Assembly: GCA_023431385.1 (NCBI GenBank)
Contig: JAEYWA010000189.1
Coordinates: 1 to 12,711 of the forward strand
Reading direction: 5' to 3'
DNA length: 12,711 nt
Source of the DNA: Bacillota bacterium
GTDB lineage: Bacteria > Bacillota > Clostridia > Acetivibrionales > DSM-1351
The position numbers were made by a program, and so were the translations under genes. The notes beneath the pieces are model-generated. The model saw only the letters and a list, made by a program, of their open reading frames with translations. It had not been told where the DNA came from and ran no database searches. This document shows, piece by piece, positions 6,133-12,711 of the stretch (positions within the stretch are counted from its first letter, which is position 1; every line of letters starts with the position of its first letter).

Positions 6133-7095
6133 GTGGAATCCGAATTATTACTTGAGCAGAACACAAAACCTTTTAAACCCCGGAATAAATTTCTGAGGGA
6201 TCTAAATACTCACAAGTGGCTTTGGCTTATGGCCCTTCCTGGTATTGCTGTTGTATTTGTTTTTAATTATCTACCGATGTTTGGTGTAATATTGGCATTT
6301 AAGGATTATAAGCATAGTGACGGAATATTGGGTAGCAAATGGGTAGGCTTCGATAACTTTAAATACCTTTTTTCCACCCGGGATGCATGGAACATTACAT
6401 ATAATACTTTATTTCTCAACAGTTTATTTATTATAACCGGAACGGTCGGTGGAATTCTTATAGCACTTTTAATAAATGAAGTTAAGAATAAGTGGCTGAT
6501 TAAGTTTTACCAGTCGGCAATGTTTCTTCCTTATTTTATCTCTTGGGTTATAGTATCCTACTTTGTATATTCTCTGCTTAGCTATGATATGGGTATGATT
6601 AATTCAATGCTTACATTCTTTGGCCTTGAACCTGTTCAATGGTACAATGAGCCAAAACTGTGGCCAGCCATTCTTACCATAGTTAATCTGTGGAAAGGTG
6701 TGGGTTACGGGAGTGTAATCTATCTGGCGGGAATAATGGGAATAGACGGAGAACTTTACGAAGCTGCCACAATTGATGGAGCAAGTAAGCTTCAGCAGAT
6801 TAAAAAAATAACTCTTCCGCTCTTATCTCCTTTGATAATAACTCTTACCTTGATGTCTATAGGACGTATTTTCTTTGCCGATTTCGGTTTGTTCTATAAC
6901 GTAACCCTTGATAATGGTGGTCTCTACAGTACAACCAATGTTATAGATACATATGTTTTCCGAGCGTTAAAATTCTCAGGGGATATAGGAATGGCTTCAG
7001 CAGCCGGTTTCTATCAGGCCTTTGTCGGGTTCCTACTTGTTCTGGCAAGTAACCTGTTTGTAAAAAAAATCAACCCTGAACGGGCATTATTCTAA
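6133..7095 (+). CDS. Carbohydrate ABC transporter permease, LplB type (CUT1)
   Basis: This 320-residue inner-membrane permease is one half of the channel of a binding-protein-dependent oligosaccharide importer. Membrane segments are seen at about 28-50, 93-115, 128-150, 178-200, 232-250 and 290-310. The cytoplasmic EAA loop that docks the ATPase is clear: E210, A211, A212, D215, G216 and L228-P229 within YEAATIDGASKLQQIKKITL. The long charged N-terminus and the WLWLMALPG start of the first segment are typical of LplB/YteP-type permeases. The start is GTG at 6133, with AAGGAG about 8 nt upstream. It is the first gene of a three-gene operon, 15 bp before the second permease. No ATPase is encoded nearby; members of this family usually share an MsmX-type ATPase. 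Confidence 0.93.
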   Translation: MESELLLEQNTKPFKPRNKFLRDLNTHKWLWLMALPGIAVVFVFNYLPMFGVILAFKDYKHSDGILGSKWVGFDNFKYLFSTRDAWNITYNTLFLNSLFIITGTVGGILIALLINEVKNKWLIKFYQSAMFLPYFISWVIVSYFVYSLLSYDMGMINSMLTFFGLEPVQWYNEPKLWPAILTIVNLWKGVGYGSVIYLAGIMGIDGELYEAATIDGASKLQQIKKITLPLLSPLIITLTLMSIGRIFFADFGLFYNVTLDNGGLYSTTNVIDTYVFRALKFSGDIGMASAAGFYQAFVGFLLVLASNLFVKKINPERALF

Positions 7096-7110
7096 AAGGA
7101 GGAGCTTAAC

Positions 7111-7995
7111 GTGAAAGATACATTTAGTGGTAGCAAAATATCAAGAGTATTCATAAATTTATTTTTGACTGTATTTTCAATCTGCTGTCTTATTCCCTTT
7201 ATTATTGTAATATCATCCTCCTTTACCGAAGAACAAATGATTATTGAAAATGGTTATTCAATTTTTCCAAGGCAGTTCACATTTCTGGCTTACAGATATA
7301 TTATGTCCGATCCTACACAAATTGCAAGGGCTTACGGGGTTACAATTATCGTGACAATTATAGGTACAATTGTCAGTCTGGTTATATCCTCCTCCCTGGC
7401 GTATGTATTATCCAGAAAGGACTTCCCTCACAGGGGCAAAATCTCTTTATACCTGTTCTTTACAATGCTGTTTAACGGCGGCCTTGTTCCCAGTTATATT
7501 ATTGTAGCTCAGGTGTTGCATCTTAAGGATAATATCCTGTCCCTTATATTGCCTTACCTGATTGTACCCTTTTATGTCCTGCTGTTAAGAACATATTTCT
7601 CAGAAATACCTTTTTCGCTGGTGGAAAGTGCAAAAATCGAGGGAGCCAGTGAACTAAATGTTTTAATAAAAATAATTCTTCCACTGTCACTGCCTGCAAT
7701 GGCAACAGTTGGACTTTTCATAGTGCTGCAGTACTGGAATGACTGGTGGCTTGCACTGCTTTACATAGAAAATCCCAATCTTAATCCTCTTCAATACATG
7801 CTTTATCTTATAATGCAAAACCTGAACGCTATGCGACTCAGCCCACTGCAAGGGCAGATAAACACTGCAGCTCTCCCCGGAGAGAATGCACGTATGGCAA
7901 TGGCAGTTCTCGCAATCGGCCCTATAATTTTTGCATTCATGTTTGTTCAAAAGTACTTTGTATCTGGCTTGACTGTCGGAGCTGTCAAGGGATAA
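7111..7995 (+). CDS. Carbohydrate ABC transporter permease, YtcP type (CUT1)
   Basis: This 294-residue membrane protein is the partner permease of the importer. Hydrophobic segments lie at about 13-36, 77-100, 112-135, 141-160, 190-210 and 262-282. The EAA loop is somewhat diverged but recognisable: E172, S173, A174, E177-G178-A179 and L190-P191. The C-terminal KYFVSGLTVGAVKG is characteristic of YtcP/LplC-type permeases. It starts at a GTG with AAAGGAGG about 8 nt upstream, only 15 bp after the first permease, so the two are co-transcribed. A 106-bp spacer with two dyads separates it from the substrate-binding protein gene. The substrate cannot be deduced from the permeases. Confidence 0.93.
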   Translation: MKDTFSGSKISRVFINLFLTVFSICCLIPFIIVISSSFTEEQMIIENGYSIFPRQFTFLAYRYIMSDPTQIARAYGVTIIVTIIGTIVSLVISSSLAYVLSRKDFPHRGKISLYLFFTMLFNGGLVPSYIIVAQVLHLKDNILSLILPYLIVPFYVLLLRTYFSEIPFSLVESAKIEGASELNVLIKIILPLSLPAMATVGLFIVLQYWNDWWLALLYIENPNLNPLQYMLYLIMQNLNAMRLSPLQGQINTAALPGENARMAMAVLAIGPIIFAFMFVQKYFVSGLTVGAVKG

Positions 7996-8001
7996 AAATT
8001 G

Positions 8002-8013
8002 GTGTATATACAC
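8002..8013. repeat. 12-bp perfect palindrome GTGTATATACAC
   Basis: This palindrome lies 6 bp after the second permease stop, inside the operon. It is a possible protein-binding site or part of an RNA structure. No known regulator is assigned. Confidence 0.4.
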
Positions 8014-8035
8014 AAGTGACATTCAATAAAGCGAA

Positions 8036-8057
8036 TTTAACTGATTTTTCAGTTAAA
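8036..8057 (+). other. Intra-operon hairpin without T-run
   Basis: TTTAACTGA (8036-8044) and TCAGTTAAA (8049-8057) form a 9-bp perfect stem closed by TTTT. No uridine tract follows, so it is not a classical terminator. It lies between the permeases and the binding-protein gene, about 45 bp before the latter's start. Such hairpins often mark an RNA processing or stabilising site that lets the binding protein be made in excess. That role is inference. Confidence 0.45.
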
Positions 8058-8101
8058 ATATATAAATTTTAATTATATTTATTTAAAGGAGGTACATTTA
8101 C

Positions 8102-9679
8102 ATGTACAAGGCTAAAAAGGCATTAAGTCTTGCTCTTGGTCTGGCATTGTCTTTATCTTTATTGGCAGGCTGTGGTGGTTCTGACAAATCCACTTCCGCT
8201 TCGACTGATTCGGCCGCTTCAACCACAGGAACTTCTGCTCAGAGCAGCGCCGCTGAAGCTTCAAAATCCGCTCTCGAGCCTGTTGATCTTTCCTGGTATG
8301 TTGTAGGAACACCTGAAAAGGATACTGCGCTCGTTGAAGATGCAGTTGCCGATTACTTAAAGGAAAGTCTGAACTGCAGAGTAAAGATAAATTATCTTGA
8401 CTGGGGTGCATATGAACAAAAAATGAACGTCATGATCGCAACAGGTGATGAGTTTGATCTATGCTTCACAGCTAACTGGCAGGTTAACTTCATACAAAAT
8501 GCAGGAAAAGGTGCCTGGGCTGATATTACCGGCCTGGTAGATCAATATGCTCCTAAAGTTAAAGAAAAATATTTAAAATATCTCGACGCTTGTAAGGTTA
8601 ATGGGAAGCTTTACGGCATCCCCTATAATATGAGCGGTTTTGGTGCTCAGGGTGCTGTGTTTCTGAGACAGGATTTTGTTGATAAGTATAAGCTCGATGT
8701 AAATTCCTTAAAGAAATACGAAGACCTGGAACCCTTCTTTGATCAGATTCTGGCTAATGAAAAAGGTATAACTCCTCTCTGTATGGCAGGTGGAAATGGA
8801 ACAGTCGGCCTTTTCAACTACTGGTTTGACCAGCCTGATGTAAGCGTTCCATCCTTAGGTGTCAGATTTGATGACCAGACCTGTACTGTTGTTAATACCG
8901 ATGAACAGCCTGAAAGCATTCACGACCGTGAACTTCTCCGCAGATGGAATCAGAAGGGTTATATAAGAAAAGATGCTGTATCAATAAAAGATGATGATCC
9001 TGAAATGATGACCAAGAAGTATGCATCTGAAATTGGCGGTTACGTTCCCGGCTGGCTCGAAGACTATGAGAAGAAGTTCAAGTTCGATATGGTAGCTGTA
9101 CCTCTCGGCTCCAAACCGTTGCTTAACACAACCAACATTACCCAGAGCTGTGTAGCAGTAAGCAGTACTTCAAAGAATCCTGAAAGAGCTGTTATGCTTA
9201 TTGAACAGTGTAACACCGATCCAAAATTGCTGAACCTGCTTGGATTTGGTATTGAGGGTAAACACTACGAAGTTGTTGATGATAAAGATCCAATTATAAA
9301 GATAATCAAAAATCCCGACGGAGTTACAGACGAAACTAACGGTTACAGAACCAATATGGAGTGGATGTTCGGAGATCCCTGGATGCTTTTCAGCAATCTC
9401 CCCGAAAGACCTGCTCTTGTTGAAGCACAGAAAAAAGCTACCGACAACTGTATAGTATCACCGATAAATGGCTTCACTTTTGACAATAGCTCTGTTAAAA
9501 CTCAAATTGCTCAGTTAACAGCTATTTTTAATGAACATAAAAGTATTTGGAACACAGGAAATATGGATCTGGCTAAATTCCCTATATATCAGGAAAGACT
9601 CAAGAAAGCTGGTCTTGAAGATGTACAGAAGGAAATGCAGAAGCAGATTAACGAATGGAAGGCAAAAAAACAAGGTTAG
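8102..9679 (+). CDS. Extracellular solute-binding lipoprotein of a carbohydrate ABC importer (LplA type, DUF3502)
   Basis: This 525-residue lipoprotein captures the substrate outside the membrane and delivers it to the two permeases. The N-terminus has a lysine-rich start, a hydrophobic core and the lipobox LAGC with the lipidated cysteine at 24. A Ser/Thr/Ala-rich linker runs to about residue 58. The family 1 binding-protein fold follows, with DLSWYVVGTPEKD, ATGDEFDLCFT and NGKLYGIPYN, typical of LplA-like proteins. The last 70 or so residues (from NGFTFDNSSVKTQIAQL to INEWKAKKQG) match the DUF3502 C-terminal region. The ATG at 8102 has AAAGGAGG upstream. It is the third gene of the importer operon and is followed by a hairpin terminator. 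The ligand is probably an oligosaccharide, but no enzyme gene is nearby to name it. Confidence 0.93.
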   Translation: MYKAKKALSLALGLALSLSLLAGCGGSDKSTSASTDSAASTTGTSAQSSAAEASKSALEPVDLSWYVVGTPEKDTALVEDAVADYLKESLNCRVKINYLDWGAYEQKMNVMIATGDEFDLCFTANWQVNFIQNAGKGAWADITGLVDQYAPKVKEKYLKYLDACKVNGKLYGIPYNMSGFGAQGAVFLRQDFVDKYKLDVNSLKKYEDLEPFFDQILANEKGITPLCMAGGNGTVGLFNYWFDQPDVSVPSLGVRFDDQTCTVVNTDEQPESIHDRELLRRWNQKGYIRKDAVSIKDDDPEMMTKKYASEIGGYVPGWLEDYEKKFKFDMVAVPLGSKPLLNTTNITQSCVAVSSTSKNPERAVMLIEQCNTDPKLLNLLGFGIEGKHYEVVDDKDPIIKIIKNPDGVTDETNGYRTNMEWMFGDPWMLFSNLPERPALVEAQKKATDNCIVSPINGFTFDNSSVKTQIAQLTAIFNEHKSIWNTGNMDLAKFPIYQERLKKAGLEDVQKEMQKQINEWKAKKQG

Positions 9680-9703
9680 TTATTCTGCAATTTTGATTTC
9701 TGA

Positions 9704-9754
9704 GGAGATGGTACTTTCAACTCAATGTGGGTGCCATCTCCATTTATAATTTTT
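9704..9754 (+). terminator. Likely Rho-independent terminator of the importer operon
   Basis: GGAGATGGTAC (9704-9714) pairs with GTGCCATCTCC (9731-9741) over 11 bp with one G-U pair and a 16-nt loop. The stem is followed by AT-rich sequence with TTTTT at 9750-9754. It begins 24 bp after the binding-protein stop. The T-tract is somewhat distant from the stem, which lowers certainty. Confidence 0.6.
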
Positions 9755-9770
9755 ACATTTACAATAATTT

Positions 9771-9791
9771 CATAATATTTATAATATTGTG
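9771..9791. repeat. AT-rich dyad upstream of the regulator promoter
   Basis: CATAATATT (9771-9779) and AATATTGTG (9783-9791) pair over 9 positions with one G-T mismatch around TAT. It sits about 20 bp upstream of the best -35 of the AraC-type regulator gene. It could be an operator, or chance symmetry in AT-rich DNA. Confidence 0.3.
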
Positions 9792-9810
9792 TATGCAGTA
9801 ACAAATTAGA

Positions 9811-9839
9811 TTGAAGCTTATCCAGCAATACTATATAAT
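9811..9839 (+). promoter_or_regulatory. Sigma-A promoter for the AraC-type regulator gene
   Basis: TTGAAG (9811-9816), a 17-bp spacer and TATAAT (9834-9839) form a good vegetative promoter. It is placed after the importer terminator and about 95 bp before the regulator start, so the regulator is an independent transcription unit. Confidence 0.6.
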
Positions 9840-9852
9840 TAACTATAAACGG

Positions 9853-9882
9853 TTGACTGAAGCTATTTACTTTTTACATACT
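9853..9882 (+). promoter_or_regulatory. Second candidate promoter for the regulator gene
   Basis: TTGACT (9853-9858), an 18-bp spacer and CATACT (9877-9882). It has a good -35 but a mediocre -10, lies 14 bp downstream of the first promoter, and may be an alternative start or a chance match. Confidence 0.3.
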
Positions 9883-9933
9883 GCTGGCGCATCAATTGGA
9901 AATTAAGTCTATAAACTACACAGAGGTAGAATC

Positions 9934-12294
9934 ATGAATTTAAGGGTATATAAGCATTCTTTTTATAAAAAAATGTTTCTGTACATAGCCATTCTCGTAT
10001 TAGTCGTAATATTAACCTTATCCTTTGTATTTTACTTTAATTTCGAAAATGTCGGACTTAAAATGCAGTATGAAGCAAACAAAAACATTCTTTCCGAAAT
10101 AAGCTATAGCGCTACTTATCTTGATGATACTGCCAGAAATACTGCCGCATATATCTATTCAAATACAGACTATTCAGTTTTGAGGTACGGCCGATATACC
10201 AGTCCGGAAGATGCATACAGGCTTGTTACCAGCCTTGAAGCATTAGTTACTCAGTCCAGCAACGTCCATTCTATTTATATATTCAACAAGGATATTAACA
10301 CTTTTTATTCCACATGGTGGCGGTATTACAGCTACCCTGATGAATTTATTGATTCGGACATCGTAGATGTCATTAAGAATAACAAAATTCCAGAAAGAGA
10401 AACCTTCACTTCCAATCCTCTTCTTAGGAAGATATCAGTTAATTTCGGTAATAGTAACGATAAAACTTACATGAACGTGCTTACTTATATTATGGCTGAC
10501 TACTCGCCCGACAGGAAGCAGGTACAAAGTGCTATAATAATTAATTTGAGATCACAGTACCTGGACGGGCTGATTAACACTCTGAATACAAAAGGCTCGT
10601 TAACAGGTGGTGATACGGTTATAATAAACAATTCAGGTTATGTAGTGGCTAGTTCAAACTCGAGTACTGCTTTCAGTGATTCAAAAGACCAGACCTATGT
10701 CCGCAGAATCTTAGACAGTAAATCTAAAGATGGTTACTTTATTGATACAGTTAATGGTCAGAAGATCGTTGTCACCTATGTCACTTCTGACTCGCTGGAT
10801 TGGAGATTTGTAAATATTACTCCCTATGATCAGATTTTTGAAGATATTAATAAAATGAAAGCAAATCTATATATACTATGTTTGGCCATAGTGTTATTTG
10901 GGTTTCTTTTATCATATTTTCTGTCCAAATATTTGTATCATCCAATTAATAGCATGCTAGGGAAGGTTCAGCAGCTTTCCGAGGTAAAAATGGAAAAGTC
11001 AAAAAAGAATGAAATTGACTTTTTAACGGATATATTTACTGAAACTCTGGAAAAGTCTCGGAATATGCAGTCGGTTAATTATGAAAACTATATTATCAAA
11101 AGAACCAATTTTCTCAGGGAGCTTTTGGTTAATGAAGCATTTAACCCCGGAGAAGTCGAGGAAAGCTTCAAAAGGTACAAGCTTAATATAAATTCAGACA
11201 ACCGTTTTATACTCTGTAACTTTAGCATAGACCATTATTCCTCCTTTTCACAGAATCTGAGCATTGAAGATCAAAAGCTGTTCCGGTTTGCTGTTTGTAA
11301 TGTTGCAGGCGAGCTTGCTCAGAAGCATTTTAGGAATGAGTGCTTTGAGCTGGATGATAAAAATATTATTTTATTGATGGAAACGTCAGAAACAGCAGAA
11401 CCTGATTTAAGCCTGAAAAACAAAACTGTTGAAATGGTTAAAATAATTCAGGATTGGTGTCATGGGAATCTTAATATCAGTTTATCTGCTGCCTTATATA
11501 CTGAGCCCATTTATCTGTCAGAAATATCCGAGAGTTATAAATTTACACTCCAGCTGTCAAGGTACAGACTTGTTCACGGGTATAAATGCCTGCTCCTTCC
11601 GGAAATTATTTTCGGCTTAAAAGCGAACGCATTCGAGCACCCGGCATCACTTGAACAGAGGCTGGATGAAGCCCTGAACAACGGCAAGCTGGAAGATTCC
11701 ATCGAGGCATATAATAAGATATTGGATTATATCACAGCTTATTCATATGAAACAATCAATTCCTACATTCTTTACCTGTCCTATCTTATTATCAAAAAGT
11801 TGAATGATTTGGAAGCCAAAGGGTACGAAAAAATTACATTTGATTCGAATACTTATATAAGCGAAATTTTATCCCTTGAAACGCTTCAGGAAATAAACGA
11901 GAAAGTAGTTTGCCTTTTCAGAGCTATAACAGAAACCATCGAACAGAAACGCTTTAAGAGAAAGAGTAATATGGTTGAAAAGGTTAAAACAATAATAGAA
12001 ACCGAATATATGGATAAAAGTCTCTGTCAGGATGTTGTTGCAACCAGACTGAACATTTCGAGGGATTATCTTGGAAAAATATTCAGAGAAGCCTACTCAA
12101 AGTCCTTTGCTGACTATCTGACCGAGGTCAGACTCCAGAAAGCAATGGAATATATGGATAAAAGCAAAATGAGTATCTCTGAAATTTTGGATGAAATAGG
12201 CTGGGAAAATAAGAATTATTTTTACACCACTTTCAAGTTGAAGTATGGAGTAACCACTTCCCAATATAGGAATATCAGTTCAGGCAACCAGTAA
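9934..12294 (+). CDS. Membrane-anchored AraC-family transcriptional regulator with an extracellular sensor region
   Basis: This 786-residue protein has a short basic N-terminus and a first membrane segment at about 14-35. An extracellular region of roughly 275 residues follows (Cache-like by position and architecture), then a second membrane segment at about 312-333. The cytoplasmic part begins with a likely linker helix. A region around 410-500 (NRFILCNFSIDHYSS to KNIILLMET) resembles the degenerate GGDEF-like domain (GGDEF_2) of such regulators. The C-terminus (680-782) is an AraC/XylS DNA-binding domain with two helix-turn-helices, about 698-717 (VVATRLNISRDYLGKIF) and 748-768 (ISEILDEIGWENKNYFYTTF). 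The ATG at 9934 has AGAGGT about 7 nt upstream. Proteins of this type usually flank LplB/YtcP/LplA importers and control them, binding the signal outside without a separate kinase. The target here is inferred. Confidence 0.9.
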   Translation: MNLRVYKHSFYKKMFLYIAILVLVVILTLSFVFYFNFENVGLKMQYEANKNILSEISYSATYLDDTARNTAAYIYSNTDYSVLRYGRYTSPEDAYRLVTSLEALVTQSSNVHSIYIFNKDINTFYSTWWRYYSYPDEFIDSDIVDVIKNNKIPERETFTSNPLLRKISVNFGNSNDKTYMNVLTYIMADYSPDRKQVQSAIIINLRSQYLDGLINTLNTKGSLTGGDTVIINNSGYVVASSNSSTAFSDSKDQTYVRRILDSKSKDGYFIDTVNGQKIVVTYVTSDSLDWRFVNITPYDQIFEDINKMKANLYILCLAIVLFGFLLSYFLSKYLYHPINSMLGKVQQLSEVKMEKSKKNEIDFLTDIFTETLEKSRNMQSVNYENYIIKRTNFLRELLVNEAFNPGEVEESFKRYKLNINSDNRFILCNFSIDHYSSFSQNLSIEDQKLFRFAVCNVAGELAQKHFRNECFELDDKNIILLMETSETAEPDLSLKNKTVEMVKIIQDWCHGNLNISLSAALYTEPIYLSEISESYKFTLQLSRYRLVHGYKCLLLPEIIFGLKANAFEHPASLEQRLDEALNNGKLEDSIEAYNKILDYITAYSYETINSYILYLSYLIIKKLNDLEAKGYEKITFDSNTYISEILSLETLQEINEKVVCLFRAITETIEQKRFKRKSNMVEKVKTIIETEYMDKSLCQDVVATRLNISRDYLGKIFREAYSKSFADYLTEVRLQKAMEYMDKSKMSISEILDEIGWENKNYFYTTFKLKYGVTTSQYRNISSGNQ

Positions 12295-12569
12295 TGCCCA
12301 TTTAAAGTAGTCCAATCCCTGTATTCGCCTGCTTTTAATGTCGAAATTCCTCTGAATATTATGTCGAATAACTGTCGAAATCTCAGTGTTTTCGCCGCTA
12401 AATTCCCAGTATTATTTTTCAAGCTTTGTAATTTTATTTTACTAAAATTTTGATACCAGATTTGTAATATTATTAATCTGTATATAGCAAATTGTCAAAG
12501 CCCTTAATCCATCAGCGTCCCAATATTATCATATCCAATATTTTTTTATAACTTTTTTAAAAATGAGCG
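12295..12569 (+). other. AT-rich intergenic region upstream of abrB with a Spo0A box cluster and no gene
   Basis: Between the regulator stop and the abrB promoter I see no credible coding region and no strong terminator. Besides the Spo0A boxes (listed separately) there is a direct repeat CCAATATT (12520-12527 and 12535-12542) and a T-rich stretch at 12541-12557. ATTTTACTAAAAT is a short AT palindrome, and a one-mismatch box TGTCAAA lies at 12493-12499. A weak promoter-like pair, TTGTAA (12426) and TTTGAT (12449), is not convincing. Confidence 0.45.
12339..12379 (+). promoter_or_regulatory. Cluster of three exact Spo0A boxes
   Basis: TGTCGAA, the core 0A box (TGNCGAA), occurs at 12339-12345, 12362-12368 and 12373-12379, all in the same orientation. 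The starts are 23 and 11 bp apart, so they lie on nearly the same DNA face. Two near matches on the other strand flank them (12324-12330 and 12391-12397). The cluster is about 190 bp upstream of the abrB promoter. Confidence 0.6.
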
Positions 12570-12598
12570 TTGACGTTTATTGGAATTTATGGTATTAT
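12570..12598 (+). promoter_or_regulatory. Sigma-A promoter of abrB
   Basis: TTGACG (12570-12575), a 17-bp spacer and TATTAT (12593-12598). Transcription would start near 12605, giving a leader of about 44 nt. An overlapping TATAAT at 12596-12601 has a 20-bp spacer and fits less well. Confidence 0.65.
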
Positions 12599-12600
12599 AA

Positions 12601-12617
12601 TAACGAAGTTTGTCGAA
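12601..12617 (+). promoter_or_regulatory. Spo0A operator just downstream of the abrB start point
   Basis: An exact 0A box TGTCGAA (12611-12617) is preceded 10 bp upstream by a degenerate copy TAACGAA (12601-12607). This reproduces the tandem 10-bp-spaced 0A boxes lying downstream of the abrB start in Bacillus subtilis, where Spo0A~P represses abrB. The exact box is seen; repression is inferred. Confidence 0.6.
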
Positions 12618-12648
12618 ATATGAAGTGAATTATCGAGGAGGATATTAT

Positions 12649-12711
12649 ATGAAATCTACAGGTATTGTTAGAAAAGTCGATGAATTAGGAAGAGTTGTTC
12701 TCCCTATAGAA
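12649..12711 (+). CDS. abrB: AbrB family transition-state regulator, N-terminal fragment
   Basis: Twenty-one codons are present before the window ends. The ATG at 12649 follows GAGGAGG (12635-12641) with a 7-nt spacer. The visible residues, MKSTGIVRKVDELGRVVLPI and onward, are nearly identical to the start of the swapped-hairpin (SpoVT/AbrB) DNA-binding domain of Bacillus AbrB. Members are small dimeric/tetrameric DNA-binding proteins that repress stationary-phase and sporulation genes during growth. SpoVT shares this N-terminus less closely, and the Spo0A box in the leader favours AbrB. The C-terminal half, which would separate AbrB paralogues, is outside the window. Confidence 0.88.
   Translation, partial: MKSTGIVRKVDELGRVVLPIE

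Overview
The window looks like chromosomal DNA from a low-GC, endospore-forming clostridium. The evidence is AT-rich sequence, strong AGGAGG-type ribosome binding sites, TTG and GTG starts, the spore maturation pair spmA/spmB, an AbrB-type transition-state regulator preceded by Spo0A boxes, and a Gram-positive LplA/LplB/YtcP-type sugar importer. A polysaccharide-degrading genus such as Ruminiclostridium is a reasonable inference but is not proven by this window.

Left part (1-3327), all on the minus strand: metG (methionyl-tRNA synthetase), then tatD (metal-dependent DNase/hydrolase), then the first 30 codons of an unidentified single-pass membrane protein. The metG-tatD order is common in Firmicutes. 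The spacer before the membrane-protein gene carries a degenerate 18-bp tandem repeat. Middle part (3268-5852): a YtpB/DUF2600 (tetraprenyl-beta-curcumene synthase family) gene on the plus strand. It runs divergently from metG and converges on spmB with no base between the two stop codons. spmB and spmA follow on the minus strand, with a plausible sigma-E-like promoter in front of spmA. The YtpB-like protein has lost most of the acidic residues of both diphosphate-Mg motifs of its family.

Right part (5853-12294), plus strand: a CUT1-type carbohydrate uptake operon of permease, permease and lipoprotein substrate-binding protein, closed by a hairpin terminator. A separately promoted 786-residue membrane-anchored AraC-family regulator follows; it probably senses the sugar outside the cell and controls the importer. 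No ATPase and no glycoside hydrolase are present in the window, so an ATPase encoded elsewhere (MsmX type) is expected and the substrate cannot be named.

Right edge (12295-12711): an AT-rich spacer holding four exact TGTCGAA Spo0A boxes. Three are clustered just after the regulator gene, and one lies just downstream of the promoter of an abrB-like gene that is cut by the window end. This resembles the Spo0A-abrB switch known from Bacillus.
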